From the NCBI GenBank assembly GCA_964642505.1, contig CAZXQY010000006.1, positions 1 to 51,731 of the forward strand: DNA of 51,731 nt, read 5' to 3'. The position numbers and the translations under genes are program-made. The notes under the pieces were generated by a model. That model did not search any database, was not told the DNA's origin, and saw only the letters and a program-made list of their open reading frames with translations. How positions within the stretch are numbered: position 1 is the stretch's first letter; every line of letters starts with the position of its first letter. Positions 44,618 through 51,731 of this stretch are shown here, one piece after another. This DNA comes from TMED69 sp964642505 (GTDB lineage Bacteria > Pseudomonadota > Gammaproteobacteria > Ga0077536).

Positions 44618-45834
44618 TGCCACTTCCTTTTACGAAGATAACTTTCATTAATCTGTTCAACACTCGTTACACCCGTAAGCGACATTGCCCGCCTGAATTC
44701 ATCGCGAAGTACTTCCAAAGATTTCTTCACGCCGCCTTCACCATTGACTGCTAACCCATAAAGATAAGCCCGGCCTATCGAACAGGCATCCGCACCGAGA
44801 GCTATTGACTTGAAGATATCTGTACCCCTACGTATTCCTCCGTCAACAATAATCTCTGCCTTATCGCCTATTGCCTTTTTAACTTCGGGCAACAAACTAA
44901 AAGGAGAGATCGTATGATCTAGCTGCCTACCTCCGTGGTTAGATAAAATTAATGAAGTCGCCCCGATATCTACGGCTTTTAACGCATCTGAAACAGAGGA
45001 TATTCCCTTGACAGCAAAAGGGCCACCCCACTCCTCTACCATGTGAGCTGCATCATCCCAGGTAACCGAAGGATCAAATTGTTTATGTAGGTAGTCGACT
45101 AATGTAGTCAAGTCAGCCGAATCGACAGGGGCCTTATGAGAGACATTAGCCAACTGAAATTCCTTAGCCAAGAGATAATTAGAAGACCACAGAGGGCTTA
45201 ATGCGAACCGAATCGCGCTGGATATCGTTATTTTTGGAGGAACCGTCATCCCCGTACGAATATCACGCTCTCTATTCCCTTGTGTCGGAACGTCTACAGT
45301 AAGAACCAACCCACAAAAATTGGACTCTCTACAACGATGCATGAACTCTGTTATCAAACCCCGATCTCTAAAAACATAGATTTGAAAACATTTAGGACCT
45401 CCGCCCACCTCAGCCACTTCTTCGATCGAATAGGTACTGAGAGTCGACAGAGAATATAAAATTCCGATTTTTTCGCAAGCCTTTGCTACCGCCAGTTCTC
45501 CTTCCTCGTGAAATAACCGTGACATCCCAGTCGACCCGCAAATCAACGGGAAATTCAAATCAACACCCATAATTTTGGTAGAGGTGTCCACGGAGCTGAC
45601 GTCTACCAAAAACCTTGGGAGTAAGTCATATCGATTGAAATCAGACCGATTCTTAGCTTTACTAACCTCGTCGTCAGCCCCACCGTCTAGATAACCGAAT
45701 ATCGGAGCGGGCAGCAAATATTTGGAATATCGGCGCAAATCATCGATGTTTACCGATCGTTTAATTAGGAAATTTCCTAATAGTAGGATGACCTTTCTAA
45801 CTATTTCTCGAAGATGATTTAATAAATTGGCAAT
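44614..45834 (-). CDS. FMN-dependent alpha-hydroxyacid dehydrogenase, probable ATT start
   Basis: Oxidises an L-2-hydroxy acid such as lactate. FMN and active-site motifs are complete: YLDGGADDE, PLICGSTGMSRLFH, the catalytic His in SNHGGRQLDHT, then VDGGIRRGTDIFKSIALGADACSIGRAYLYGL. The first conventional start (TTG, 45738) falls inside the family N-terminus: the in-frame codons before it read SVNIDDL, which continues naturally into RRYSKYLLPAPIF. Upstream there is no ATG, GTG or TTG before the stop. Directly after the dehydrogenase gene's stop, however, an AAGGAG site is followed eight bases later by an in-frame ATT (45834), giving 406 residues. Either ATT is the start, as in infC, or the start was mutated or misread. 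At the other end it overlaps the CoA-binding gene. Confidence 0.8.
   Translation of the reverse strand: MANLLNHLREIVRKVILLLGNFLIKRSVNIDDLRRYSKYLLPAPIFGYLDGGADDEVSKAKNRSDFNRYDLLPRFLVDVSSVDTSTKIMGVDLNFPLICGSTGMSRLFHEEGELAVAKACEKIGILYSLSTLSTYSIEEVAEVGGGPKCFQIYVFRDRGLITEFMHRCRESNFCGLVLTVDVPTQGNRERDIRTGMTVPPKITISSAIRFALSPLWSSNYLLAKEFQLANVSHKAPVDSADLTTLVDYLHKQFDPSVTWDDAAHMVEEWGGPFAVKGISSVSDALKAVDIGATSLILSNHGGRQLDHTISPFSLLPEVKKAIGDKAEIIVDGGIRRGTDIFKSIALGADACSIGRAYLYGLAVNGEGGVKKSLEVLRDEFRRAMSLTGVTSVEQINESYLRKRKWQ
45764..45781. promoter_or_regulatory. 18-bp perfect palindrome
   Basis: ATTAGGAAATTTCCTAAT is its own reverse complement with no spacer. It lies 26 bases before the TTG at 45738. If translation begins at TTG it is an operator-like site between two genes. 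If translation begins at ATT it is inside the coding region (encoding part of LLLGNFLIKR). Confidence 0.4.
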
Positions 45835-45846
45835 AGCAGTGACTCC

Positions 45847-47625
45847 TTAAGCAAATGTTTCCAGGCTGATTTCGCTAATCAATTCCGAACCAACGATTAC
45901 TTTTTCTTTAAGGCTTCTAGTTTCGGGCATCGTATGAAGAGCAAAATAGTTCGCGGACACTATCTTCGAGCTATAAAATATCTCCTCAGATGATTTACGA
46001 TCGATTTGTCCGACAGCCAGTAATGCCGAATCAGCCAATACCCAACCACCACAGGTGATGCCTACTAGATGTAAGTAATGAGTAGCAGCAGAGTTACATA
46101 GATTCGCGTTTTTGGCTGAGCCTTGAATCCAAGCCAGGACGTCTTCTAAATCTTTAATCGAAGACTCCAAAGCCACAAGGATGTTCTTTAGCCTACCATC
46201 CTTTATTCTAGATGCAGTAACCTTCATATCACCTATCAATTCAGAAGCCGCTCTTCCGCCGTCTCGCAAGGTCTTCCTGCTTAGCAAATCTAAAGCCTGA
46301 ATTCCATTTGTACCTTCGTATATAGGCAAGATACGTGCGTCCCTTATATATTGTGCGGCCCCTGTCTCTTCAACAAAGCCCATACCTCCATGAACCTGTA
46401 CGCCAAGGGATGCTAGAACTTGCGCGTTTTCCGTACACCAACCTTTAACGACAGGCGTCAATAGATCTCCTCTTCGAGTCGCTCGACCACGCTCCTCTTC
46501 GTCAGACGATCGCTCGGCAACATCAAAAGCGTAAGCACAAATATAAGTGAGCCCTCTCATTGCTTCTACAGTAGATTTCATCGACATCAGCATTCTTTTG
46601 ACATCAGGGTGCTCCAAGATAGTCGCCGAAGCGGATGATCCAGCTACTTTTCCCTGCACTCTATCTTTGGCATATTTCAAAGCGAGTTGATAAGCTGCCT
46701 CACTGACTGCCAACCCTTCTCGACCGACCGCATGACGAGCATTATTCATCATTGTAAACATGTGCATCAAACCACAATTCTCTTCACCAACCAAATACCC
46801 GATAGCACCCTTATCGTCTCCATAAGACATCACCGCGGTAGGGCTTGCGTGTATACCCAATTTTTCCTCCAGAGAGATACATCGAACCTCATTGAGAGCA
46901 CCCAGGCTTCCGTCTTCATTAACGAGGTATTTGGGTACCACAAAAAGAGAAATACCTTGCGTCCCTTCCGGTGCCCCCGGTAAACGAGCTAAAACCAGAT
47001 GAATAATATTTTCACAAAGATCATGGTCACCGTATGTAATATAAATTTTCGTACCTTTGATTCTGTAATGCTCACCTTCTGGTTCCGCTCTAGTTCGAAC
47101 GGCACTTAGATCCGAGCCTGCCTGAGATTCTGTAAGATTCATCGTCCCAGCCCACTCTCCGCTAACAAGCTTGTGGAGGAAGGTTGTCTTTATCGCATCG
47201 CTCCCGTGATGTTCTATCGCCTCTATAGCGCCAGCTGTTAACAGGGGGCAAAGGGAAAAGGAAAGGTTTGAAGAATCCCACATTTCATTAACGGCGGACC
47301 CAATCACTTTCGGCAGACCCTGCCCACCGTATTCGGGCGAAACCGAAAGGCCTGGCCAACCGCCTTCTTTAAAGGACTCATATGCCTCTCTCCAACCATC
47401 CGGGGTGCGTACTACCCCTTCTATTAAACGACTTCCTTGAATATCGCCAGTACGATTTAGAGGCGCCAATTTGTCCCTGGCCAACTTTCCTGCTTCTTCT
47501 AGTACGGCACTACAAAGTTCCGAGGAAAGTTCTTCACAACCCCGTAGTTTTTGAATTTTTTCAAGGCCTACAAGTTCGCTTATCACGAACTCCATATCTC
47601 TCAAAGGCGCACCGTAATCCAGCAT
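45847..47625 (-). CDS. Acyl-CoA dehydrogenase, long (about 590-residue) type
   Basis: 592 residues from the ATG at 47625, which has a GAGAGG site seven bases upstream. The frame is open to 47808, but that part runs into the 3' end of shc and is not family-like. FAD-binding MNLTESQAGSDLSAVRTRAE near 155-175, GREGLAVSEAAYQLALKYAKDRVQG near 310-335 and ARILPIYEGTNGIQALDLLSRKTL near 448-470 are typical of the dehydrogenases with an extra C-terminal domain. Beta-oxidation or side-chain oxidation; substrate unknown. It lies between shc and the hydroxyacid dehydrogenase. Confidence 0.92.
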   Translation of the reverse strand: MLDYGAPLRDMEFVISELVGLEKIQKLRGCEELSSELCSAVLEEAGKLARDKLAPLNRTGDIQGSRLIEGVVRTPDGWREAYESFKEGGWPGLSVSPEYGGQGLPKVIGSAVNEMWDSSNLSFSLCPLLTAGAIEAIEHHGSDAIKTTFLHKLVSGEWAGTMNLTESQAGSDLSAVRTRAEPEGEHYRIKGTKIYITYGDHDLCENIIHLVLARLPGAPEGTQGISLFVVPKYLVNEDGSLGALNEVRCISLEEKLGIHASPTAVMSYGDDKGAIGYLVGEENCGLMHMFTMMNNARHAVGREGLAVSEAAYQLALKYAKDRVQGKVAGSSASATILEHPDVKRMLMSMKSTVEAMRGLTYICAYAFDVAERSSDEEERGRATRRGDLLTPVVKGWCTENAQVLASLGVQVHGGMGFVEETGAAQYIRDARILPIYEGTNGIQALDLLSRKTLRDGGRAASELIGDMKVTASRIKDGRLKNILVALESSIKDLEDVLAWIQGSAKNANLCNSAATHYLHLVGITCGGWVLADSALLAVGQIDRKSSEEIFYSSKIVSANYFALHTMPETRSLKEKVIVGSELISEISLETFA

Positions 47626-47720
47626 TTTCTGCCTCTCTAAAACTTTGTAGAAAACAAAGGTACTGACACAACAATAACATCCGTGCACGAATGTTATAAG
47701 TGGAACAAGTTTTTTTTTGA

Positions 47721-49799
47721 CTAAGTCGCGAAGTTTGCGAACTTGACGGTCCCTAAATCTATTGGACCCTCCGCCATCAACTCTTCCTGTCGAGTTTGTA
47801 TCCCGCAACTATTACGTCTGTACACAGAGAGAGCCCAAACCGGGAAATACCTCGAATATCCATGGTATCTCAAATAAAAAACCTTAGGAAAACCGGTACC
47901 GGTATATTCTTCTTCGTCCCATTCACCGTTTGAATTTTGTGTCCGAACCAGATAATCCGCTCCACGTCTAACAAAATCCGAACCACTTTCGTTCGCGGCC
48001 ATCAAGCCCAGCATCGCCCACGCCGTCTGAGACGCAGTGCTAATCCCGCAACCTTTTAATGCTTTATCATCGTAAGTGTTGCAGGATTCTCCCCATCCTC
48101 CATCAGCATTTTGGTGCTCCTCAAGCCAATGTACAGCCTTTCGAACATAAGGCTTAGCCATATCTTCACCGATCGCGGCGAGAGCTGCCAACACACTCCA
48201 CGTACCGTAAATATAATTAACTCCCCAGCGACCGTACCACGAACCATCCTTCTCCTGATCAGATCGAAGGAATTCTAACGCTCGCTCCACCGCAGGCGAT
48301 TCTTTGTTGTATCCAAGCATCGCCAGCAACTCTATGCATCTCGCAGTCAGATCTGCTGTGCCTGGATCCACTAAAGCTCCATGATCAGCAAAAGGAATAT
48401 TATTCAAATAAGAACAGTCATTTTCTACATCAAAAGCACCCCAAGATCCGTCTGGATTTTGCATGCCGAGTACCCAATTAAGTGCTTGATTAAGCCTTTT
48501 CTTTTTAGCACTTTTTTCATGCGCTCCGGCACGTAGCAGAGCCATCAGAACCATACCAGTATCATCTACGTCGGGATATTTATCGTTCTCGTATTGAAAC
48601 GCCCAGCCGCCGGATTCTAATCCACTAGTGTTCTCACTCCAATCGCCGCTAACAAATATTTGATTATCAAATAGCCACTCAACAGCCTGTCGTACCGCTG
48701 GGTGATCCTTTGGAGCACCTCCTTCTGACAACGCGGAAAGGGATAGACAGGTATCCCAAATAGGCGATACACATGGTTGGCAGTACGTCTCATTTTCACT
48801 ATCAAGAACCAAGTCTTCTATAGCAGTCATCTGACGCCGAAAATCCGGATCGTCCTCCTCGGCACCTAGAAGTTTCAGCGCCATTGCGGCGTTAGCTATA
48901 GCAGGATAGATAGCTCCAATGCCGCCCGTGCCTTTGGTATGTTCTCGCATCCACTTCTCCGCAAGGCTAACCGCCTTATTGCGAATAAAATTCGGCACAA
49001 GAGGGTCTATCGTTTTCAAAACCCTATCCAGCGCTATAAAGCAGTTTTTTAGAAAACAACCTTTCCCGAACGAATCTAAATTACGAAGCGACATCGGTTC
49101 CGAAAGAAACAGTTCTCGGACACCCTCTTGCTCGGACAAATCAATTCGAGGTTTCTTCGAAAAAATCACCAAGAGCGGCACTATCACGCAGCGCGACCAG
49201 TAAGAGACTTTATTCAGATTAAAAAACCACCAACTGGGCAAAAACATGATTTCCACCGGCATCGCGGGGACTGTTCGCCACGGAATTTGACCAAAAATTG
49301 CCAGGGTTATTCGGGTGAAAACATTCACCGCTTCGGCCCCACCGTTAGCTCTAACCCACTGCCGCGCCTTTTTCATGTGCAGCTCGTCTTTACCTTGCCC
49401 AATCATTTTCAAGCAAAAATAAGCCTTAACTGTAGCACTAATGTCTCCGGGCCCACCTTGATAGAGAGCCCAACTACCATTGCTTAGCTGGCGTCTCTTT
49501 AAATAATTCGCGATACGTTTTTCCCTTTCGACCTCGGAGGAACCAAAAAATCTTCGCAGCATCACATATTCGGAAGGAATCGTTACATCTGCCTCAAGAT
49601 CAAATCTCCAGTGACCATCGGCGGATTGCCTATCCAATAAAGCCCTAGCTGCCAGATCGAGGGCTCGTTGATTAGGGTTCGTAAACGGCTGAATTTCGTT
49701 TAGCTCGACTTCCCCAAGTACGGTGCTGACCGTCTGTGCTTTTTCTGCTTCGGTATTTGCTTGTACGGCGGAAGGCCGGTGTTTTGTTCTATCTAACAA
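47721..49799 (-). CDS. shc: Squalene-hopene cyclase
   Basis: 692 residues. The protonating DVDD acid motif is at 410-413 (KYPDVDDTGMVLMAL). Multiple QW repeats are visible, for example GSWALYQGGPGD near 108, DGSWGAFDVEND, DGSWYGRWGVNYIYGTWS and GGWGESCNTYDD in the second half. Forms hopene or diplopterol from squalene; monotopic membrane protein. TTG start with no strong ribosome site and about 25 extra N-terminal residues of low conservation. No hpn genes (squalene synthesis, side-chain or HpnN transport) lie adjacent. Hopanoids stiffen bacterial outer membranes. Confidence 0.95.
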   Translation of the reverse strand: MLDRTKHRPSAVQANTEAEKAQTVSTVLGEVELNEIQPFTNPNQRALDLAARALLDRQSADGHWRFDLEADVTIPSEYVMLRRFFGSSEVEREKRIANYLKRRQLSNGSWALYQGGPGDISATVKAYFCLKMIGQGKDELHMKKARQWVRANGGAEAVNVFTRITLAIFGQIPWRTVPAMPVEIMFLPSWWFFNLNKVSYWSRCVIVPLLVIFSKKPRIDLSEQEGVRELFLSEPMSLRNLDSFGKGCFLKNCFIALDRVLKTIDPLVPNFIRNKAVSLAEKWMREHTKGTGGIGAIYPAIANAAMALKLLGAEEDDPDFRRQMTAIEDLVLDSENETYCQPCVSPIWDTCLSLSALSEGGAPKDHPAVRQAVEWLFDNQIFVSGDWSENTSGLESGGWAFQYENDKYPDVDDTGMVLMALLRAGAHEKSAKKKRLNQALNWVLGMQNPDGSWGAFDVENDCSYLNNIPFADHGALVDPGTADLTARCIELLAMLGYNKESPAVERALEFLRSDQEKDGSWYGRWGVNYIYGTWSVLAALAAIGEDMAKPYVRKAVHWLEEHQNADGGWGESCNTYDDKALKGCGISTASQTAWAMLGLMAANESGSDFVRRGADYLVRTQNSNGEWDEEEYTGTGFPKVFYLRYHGYSRYFPVWALSVYRRNSCGIQTRQEELMAEGPIDLGTVKFANFAT

Positions 49800-50209
49800 T
49801 TTTTATTTCAAGGACCACTTACGTGAACGAATTTCAACAATTCAAATTTCTAGTCGTCTATTCGATGGTCCATCCTGTTTTTCTTGATTGAAACATTTTT
49901 CTAGTTAAATTCTTACCACAGTAGGCCAGTTGATTAGCTTAAGTCCCCTTACCACTTAGGTTTACCTCAGCTCCCCTACTACCAACACGTTTGTGACGAC
50001 TTCGCATTCTAGTTCATTATAACTTAACATGCAAAATTTCTTTATACAAATCATAGAGATTGCACACAATAATAAACTACACCCCACTAGCTGCTAAATT
50101 TTATCGAGCACGCATCGGAACGACTCTTCTCACCGTTAAATGAATCACTATAAAACAACTTCCGATAGGTGGTTTTACCAGTTTTAAACTTTTAAACCAC
50201 AAACCAAAT
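49800..50209. other. 410-base AT-rich intergenic region
   Basis: Between the shc start and the nfeD stop, with no supported gene. It must contain the shc promoter. A 7-bp inverted repeat GTGGTTT/AAACCAC near 50171-50203 could be a weak terminator for nfeD but has a long loop and no T-run. The frame open at 50101-50331 is a shadow of nfeD. Confidence 0.5.
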
Positions 50210-50551
50210 TTAGTAGTCGTTGATATCTGGTGTAACCTCGGTTTTCCGGAAAATAAAGCGTAATAACACAGTACAAACCACAGACAACCCGGCATACCAA
50301 TAAAGGACATCTTTCCAAGTATCAAAGACAAGAGCGTCGGTAAGCCAACTATTTTCCAAAAGTATCTCGTCTGGAATCAGGGAGTTACCGACCGCCACAA
50401 CTGCGGCTGTTAAGAAAGCCCCTATTCCCAGTGGTAATAAAAAGTAGTTCATCCCGAGAAGCAAATCGCCCAAAATTAATATGATGCCTAATATCAGCCA
50501 CGCCTCTGGATGGAAAGACCAGTGATTTAGTAAGAGAGAGAGTTCCAGCAT
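50210..50551 (-). CDS. NfeD-like membrane protein
   Basis: 113 residues with three or four hydrophobic segments (about 17-35, 38-58 and 82-98). The GIILILGDLLLGMNYFLLPLGIGAFLTAAVV stretch is the NfeD membrane core. The C-terminal OB-fold domain of longer NfeD proteins is missing or very short. NfeD proteins pair with stomatin-like SPFH proteins, and here the qmcA-like gene precedes by three bases, so they form a two-gene operon. Confidence 0.85.
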   Translation of the reverse strand: MLELSLLLNHWSFHPEAWLILGIILILGDLLLGMNYFLLPLGIGAFLTAAVVAVGNSLIPDEILLENSWLTDALVFDTWKDVLYWYAGLSVVCTVLLRFIFRKTEVTPDINDY

Positions 50552-50554
50552 AAT

Positions 50555-51469
50555 CTATTTTTCCTCACGGGCTCTGCTCGAAAAAAAGTCTTTCACTAAT
50601 TCCAATGATCCGAGCGCCTTTGTAACATCGGAAGGCACCACAAGAGTTTTGGCATTTTCGGAGCCGGCTAGGGATCCTAAGGCCTTTACTTGTTGCATCA
50701 AAACTTCGAAGTCTATCGCCGGCTGCCCGTTGTCCGCTATTGCACCGGCGATCACCCTTGTTTGTTGAGCCTGAGCTTCAGCCTTAGCTTTTATTGCGTA
50801 AGCCTCTGCATCCGCGGTAACCCGAATAGCTTCCGCTTCCTTTTCAGCTTCATACAAAGCTGCTTCTGCCCTTAATTCGATCGATTTTTTTTCTCCCTCC
50901 GCCTCTGCAACCGCTGCCCGCCTTTGCCTTTCAGCATTAAGCTGTTGTCGTTGCGCATCTTTAGTCTGTTCATCAATATCTATATTTAAAATTTCGGTTC
51001 TAGTGATCTCTATTCCCCAAACTTTCGCTGCTTCCCTGAGCTTGCTTTCGATTTCCTGATTCATAGCATCACGGCTTGATTGAAGGGCGTCCAAATCGAG
51101 TTTACCGGCAGCAGATCGTATTATCGAGGTAGCGGCCGTTTGGATAGCCAAGTCGTCATTTTCAATGCGGTAGACAGACTGGGCGGCATCGACGACTCGA
51201 AAAAAAACTGTGCTCTCCAACCAAACTTCTACATTGTCTCTGGTGATAACCGAAATTCGAAACTCCGGTAGCTGGCGTTCCAGGACACTTACGCGGTGAG
51301 CTACCAAATCCACAAAAGGAATGATTAAATTGAGCCCCGCTGCCAAAGTCTGGGTGTATTTGCCGAATCGTTCGACCACAAAGGCTTCCGACTGCGGGAC
51401 AATCTTTACGCCGAAGTAGATGGTCAAAACAACCAAAATTAAAACTAAAAAAAGTAAGGTTATCTCCAT
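50555..51469 (-). CDS. qmcA: SPFH/stomatin-like protein (QmcA type)
   Basis: 304 residues from the ATG at 51469 (or the adjacent ATG at 51472), both behind a GAGAGGAA site; the open frame to 51502 is not needed. One N-terminal membrane helix (about 1-22) is followed by the band-7 domain: VPQSEAFVVERFGKYTQTLAAGLNLIIPFVD and RDNVEVWLESTVFFRV. A long Ala/Glu-rich coiled coil (about 165-245) includes IEITRTEILNID and repeated AEA runs. SPFH proteins form membrane cages around proteases or microdomains; E. coli QmcA pairs with an NfeD protein (YbbK/YbbJ), as here. Confidence 0.93.
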   Translation of the reverse strand: MEITLLFLVLILVVLTIYFGVKIVPQSEAFVVERFGKYTQTLAAGLNLIIPFVDLVAHRVSVLERQLPEFRISVITRDNVEVWLESTVFFRVVDAAQSVYRIENDDLAIQTAATSIIRSAAGKLDLDALQSSRDAMNQEIESKLREAAKVWGIEITRTEILNIDIDEQTKDAQRQQLNAERQRRAAVAEAEGEKKSIELRAEAALYEAEKEAEAIRVTADAEAYAIKAKAEAQAQQTRVIAGAIADNGQPAIDFEVLMQQVKALGSLAGSENAKTLVVPSDVTKALGSLELVKDFFSSRAREEK

Positions 51470-51680
51470 CATTTCCTCTCCGAATTTGTCAGTCTGTTGC
51501 AACCCGGTTTCGCCTTTAGGCAGGGTTTCATAATCAATTATCTATAGCATACTTGGGTTACAGCTTTCAGGCCAATCAAAAAAAACCCGATAAGTTTTCT
51601 GACTTATTGATTGCTGTCCTAAATGTTGGTTAGGATATAGACACATATTCCCAGCTTATTTGTCTTTAATGGGGGCTATT

Positions 51681-51731
51681 ATGCTAACAAGTTATAAAAA
51701 TACCGCAGGTTTACTCACTTTATTAATGTTA
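51681..51731 (+). CDS. Start of a plus-strand gene cut by the window end
   Basis: ATG at 51681 is preceded by a GGGGG site (51671-51675) at good spacing, with an in-frame ATG also at 51669. The 17 visible codons give MLTSYKNTAGLLTLLML, which looks like the start of a signal peptide or membrane segment. A possible promoter lies in the AT-rich region before it. Product unknown. Confidence 0.5.
   Translation, partial: MLTSYKNTAGLLTLLML

Noticed and set aside
47626..47808. Upstream extension of the acyl-CoA dehydrogenase frame
   Set aside because: It overlaps the shc 3' end, has no family similarity, and a better start with a ribosome site exists at 47625.
50101..50331. Minus-strand frame of 76 codons overlapping nfeD
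   Set aside because: Out-of-frame shadow of the NfeD-like gene and intergenic DNA, with no domain.

Overview
The window looks like a contig from a free-living, probably marine gammaproteobacterium of moderate to low G+C. This is inferred from gene content, not from a marker gene. The supporting signals are a PBP1b gene followed by an overlapping TPR lipoprotein gene (the LpoP arrangement known from Pseudomonas), a lysine-rich AlgP/H1-like repeat protein, pcm-nlpD, the yafS/rnhA/dnaQ neighbourhood, hspQ, qmcA/nfeD and an Aas-type acyltransferase/synthetase. TTG and GTG starts are common. There is one assembly gap of 100 Ns (3482-3581).

Layout. 1-8.6 kb is mostly minus-strand housekeeping: the 5' part of an initiator tRNA with its promoter, lpoP-mrcB, a Lys-rich repeat protein broken by the gap, adk, then argD-argF-pcm-nlpD as a tightly packed operon. 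A lone plus-strand Mth938-domain gene sits between adk and nlpD. 8.8-11.1 kb holds grxD and, on the minus strand, methyltransferase-rnhA-dnaQ. 11.2-17.3 kb is a plus-strand run: Aas-like acyltransferase/AMP ligase, a VTT membrane protein, apt, a TANGO2/NRDE protein, EgtB without EgtD, and a small secreted protein.

17.4-26.6 kb is the most accessory-looking part. It begins with a heavily decayed flavin-dependent monooxygenase pseudogene. Then comes a plus-strand set: VOC protein, amidohydrolase, intact luciferase-like monooxygenase, class III CoA-transferase and intradiol dioxygenase. Converging on it from the minus strand are an enoyl-CoA hydratase, a DsbA-fold HCCA-isomerase-like protein and a quinone oxidoreductase-like MDR enzyme. 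Together these could oxidise, CoA-activate and degrade an aromatic or heterocyclic compound. The substrate cannot be read from sequence.

26.6-39.1 kb is a mosaic of single genes on both strands: pncC, a TPMT-type methyltransferase, a HIT protein, a PPOX-fold protein, an IMPase-family phosphatase, an RND exporter, a class III aminotransferase, an acyl-CoA ligase, a DUF2237 protein, a DUF457/YdjM membrane protein, hspQ and an aldehyde dehydrogenase. 39.1-39.6 kb is an unexplained non-coding or decayed stretch.

39.6-49.8 kb is one long minus-strand series with many overlapping starts and stops: shc, acyl-CoA dehydrogenase, FMN alpha-hydroxyacid dehydrogenase, CoA-binding protein, metY, APC permease, thioesterase, queC, queE. 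The FMN enzyme has no ordinary start codon where its family N-terminus and a good ribosome binding site predict one; an ATT codon sits there. The window ends with nfeD-qmcA and the first codons of a plus-strand gene cut by the edge. I found no CRISPR array, insertion sequence, phage or toxin-antitoxin module, and no single system I can call new. The strongest leads are the 17-26 kb catabolic cluster and the ATT start.
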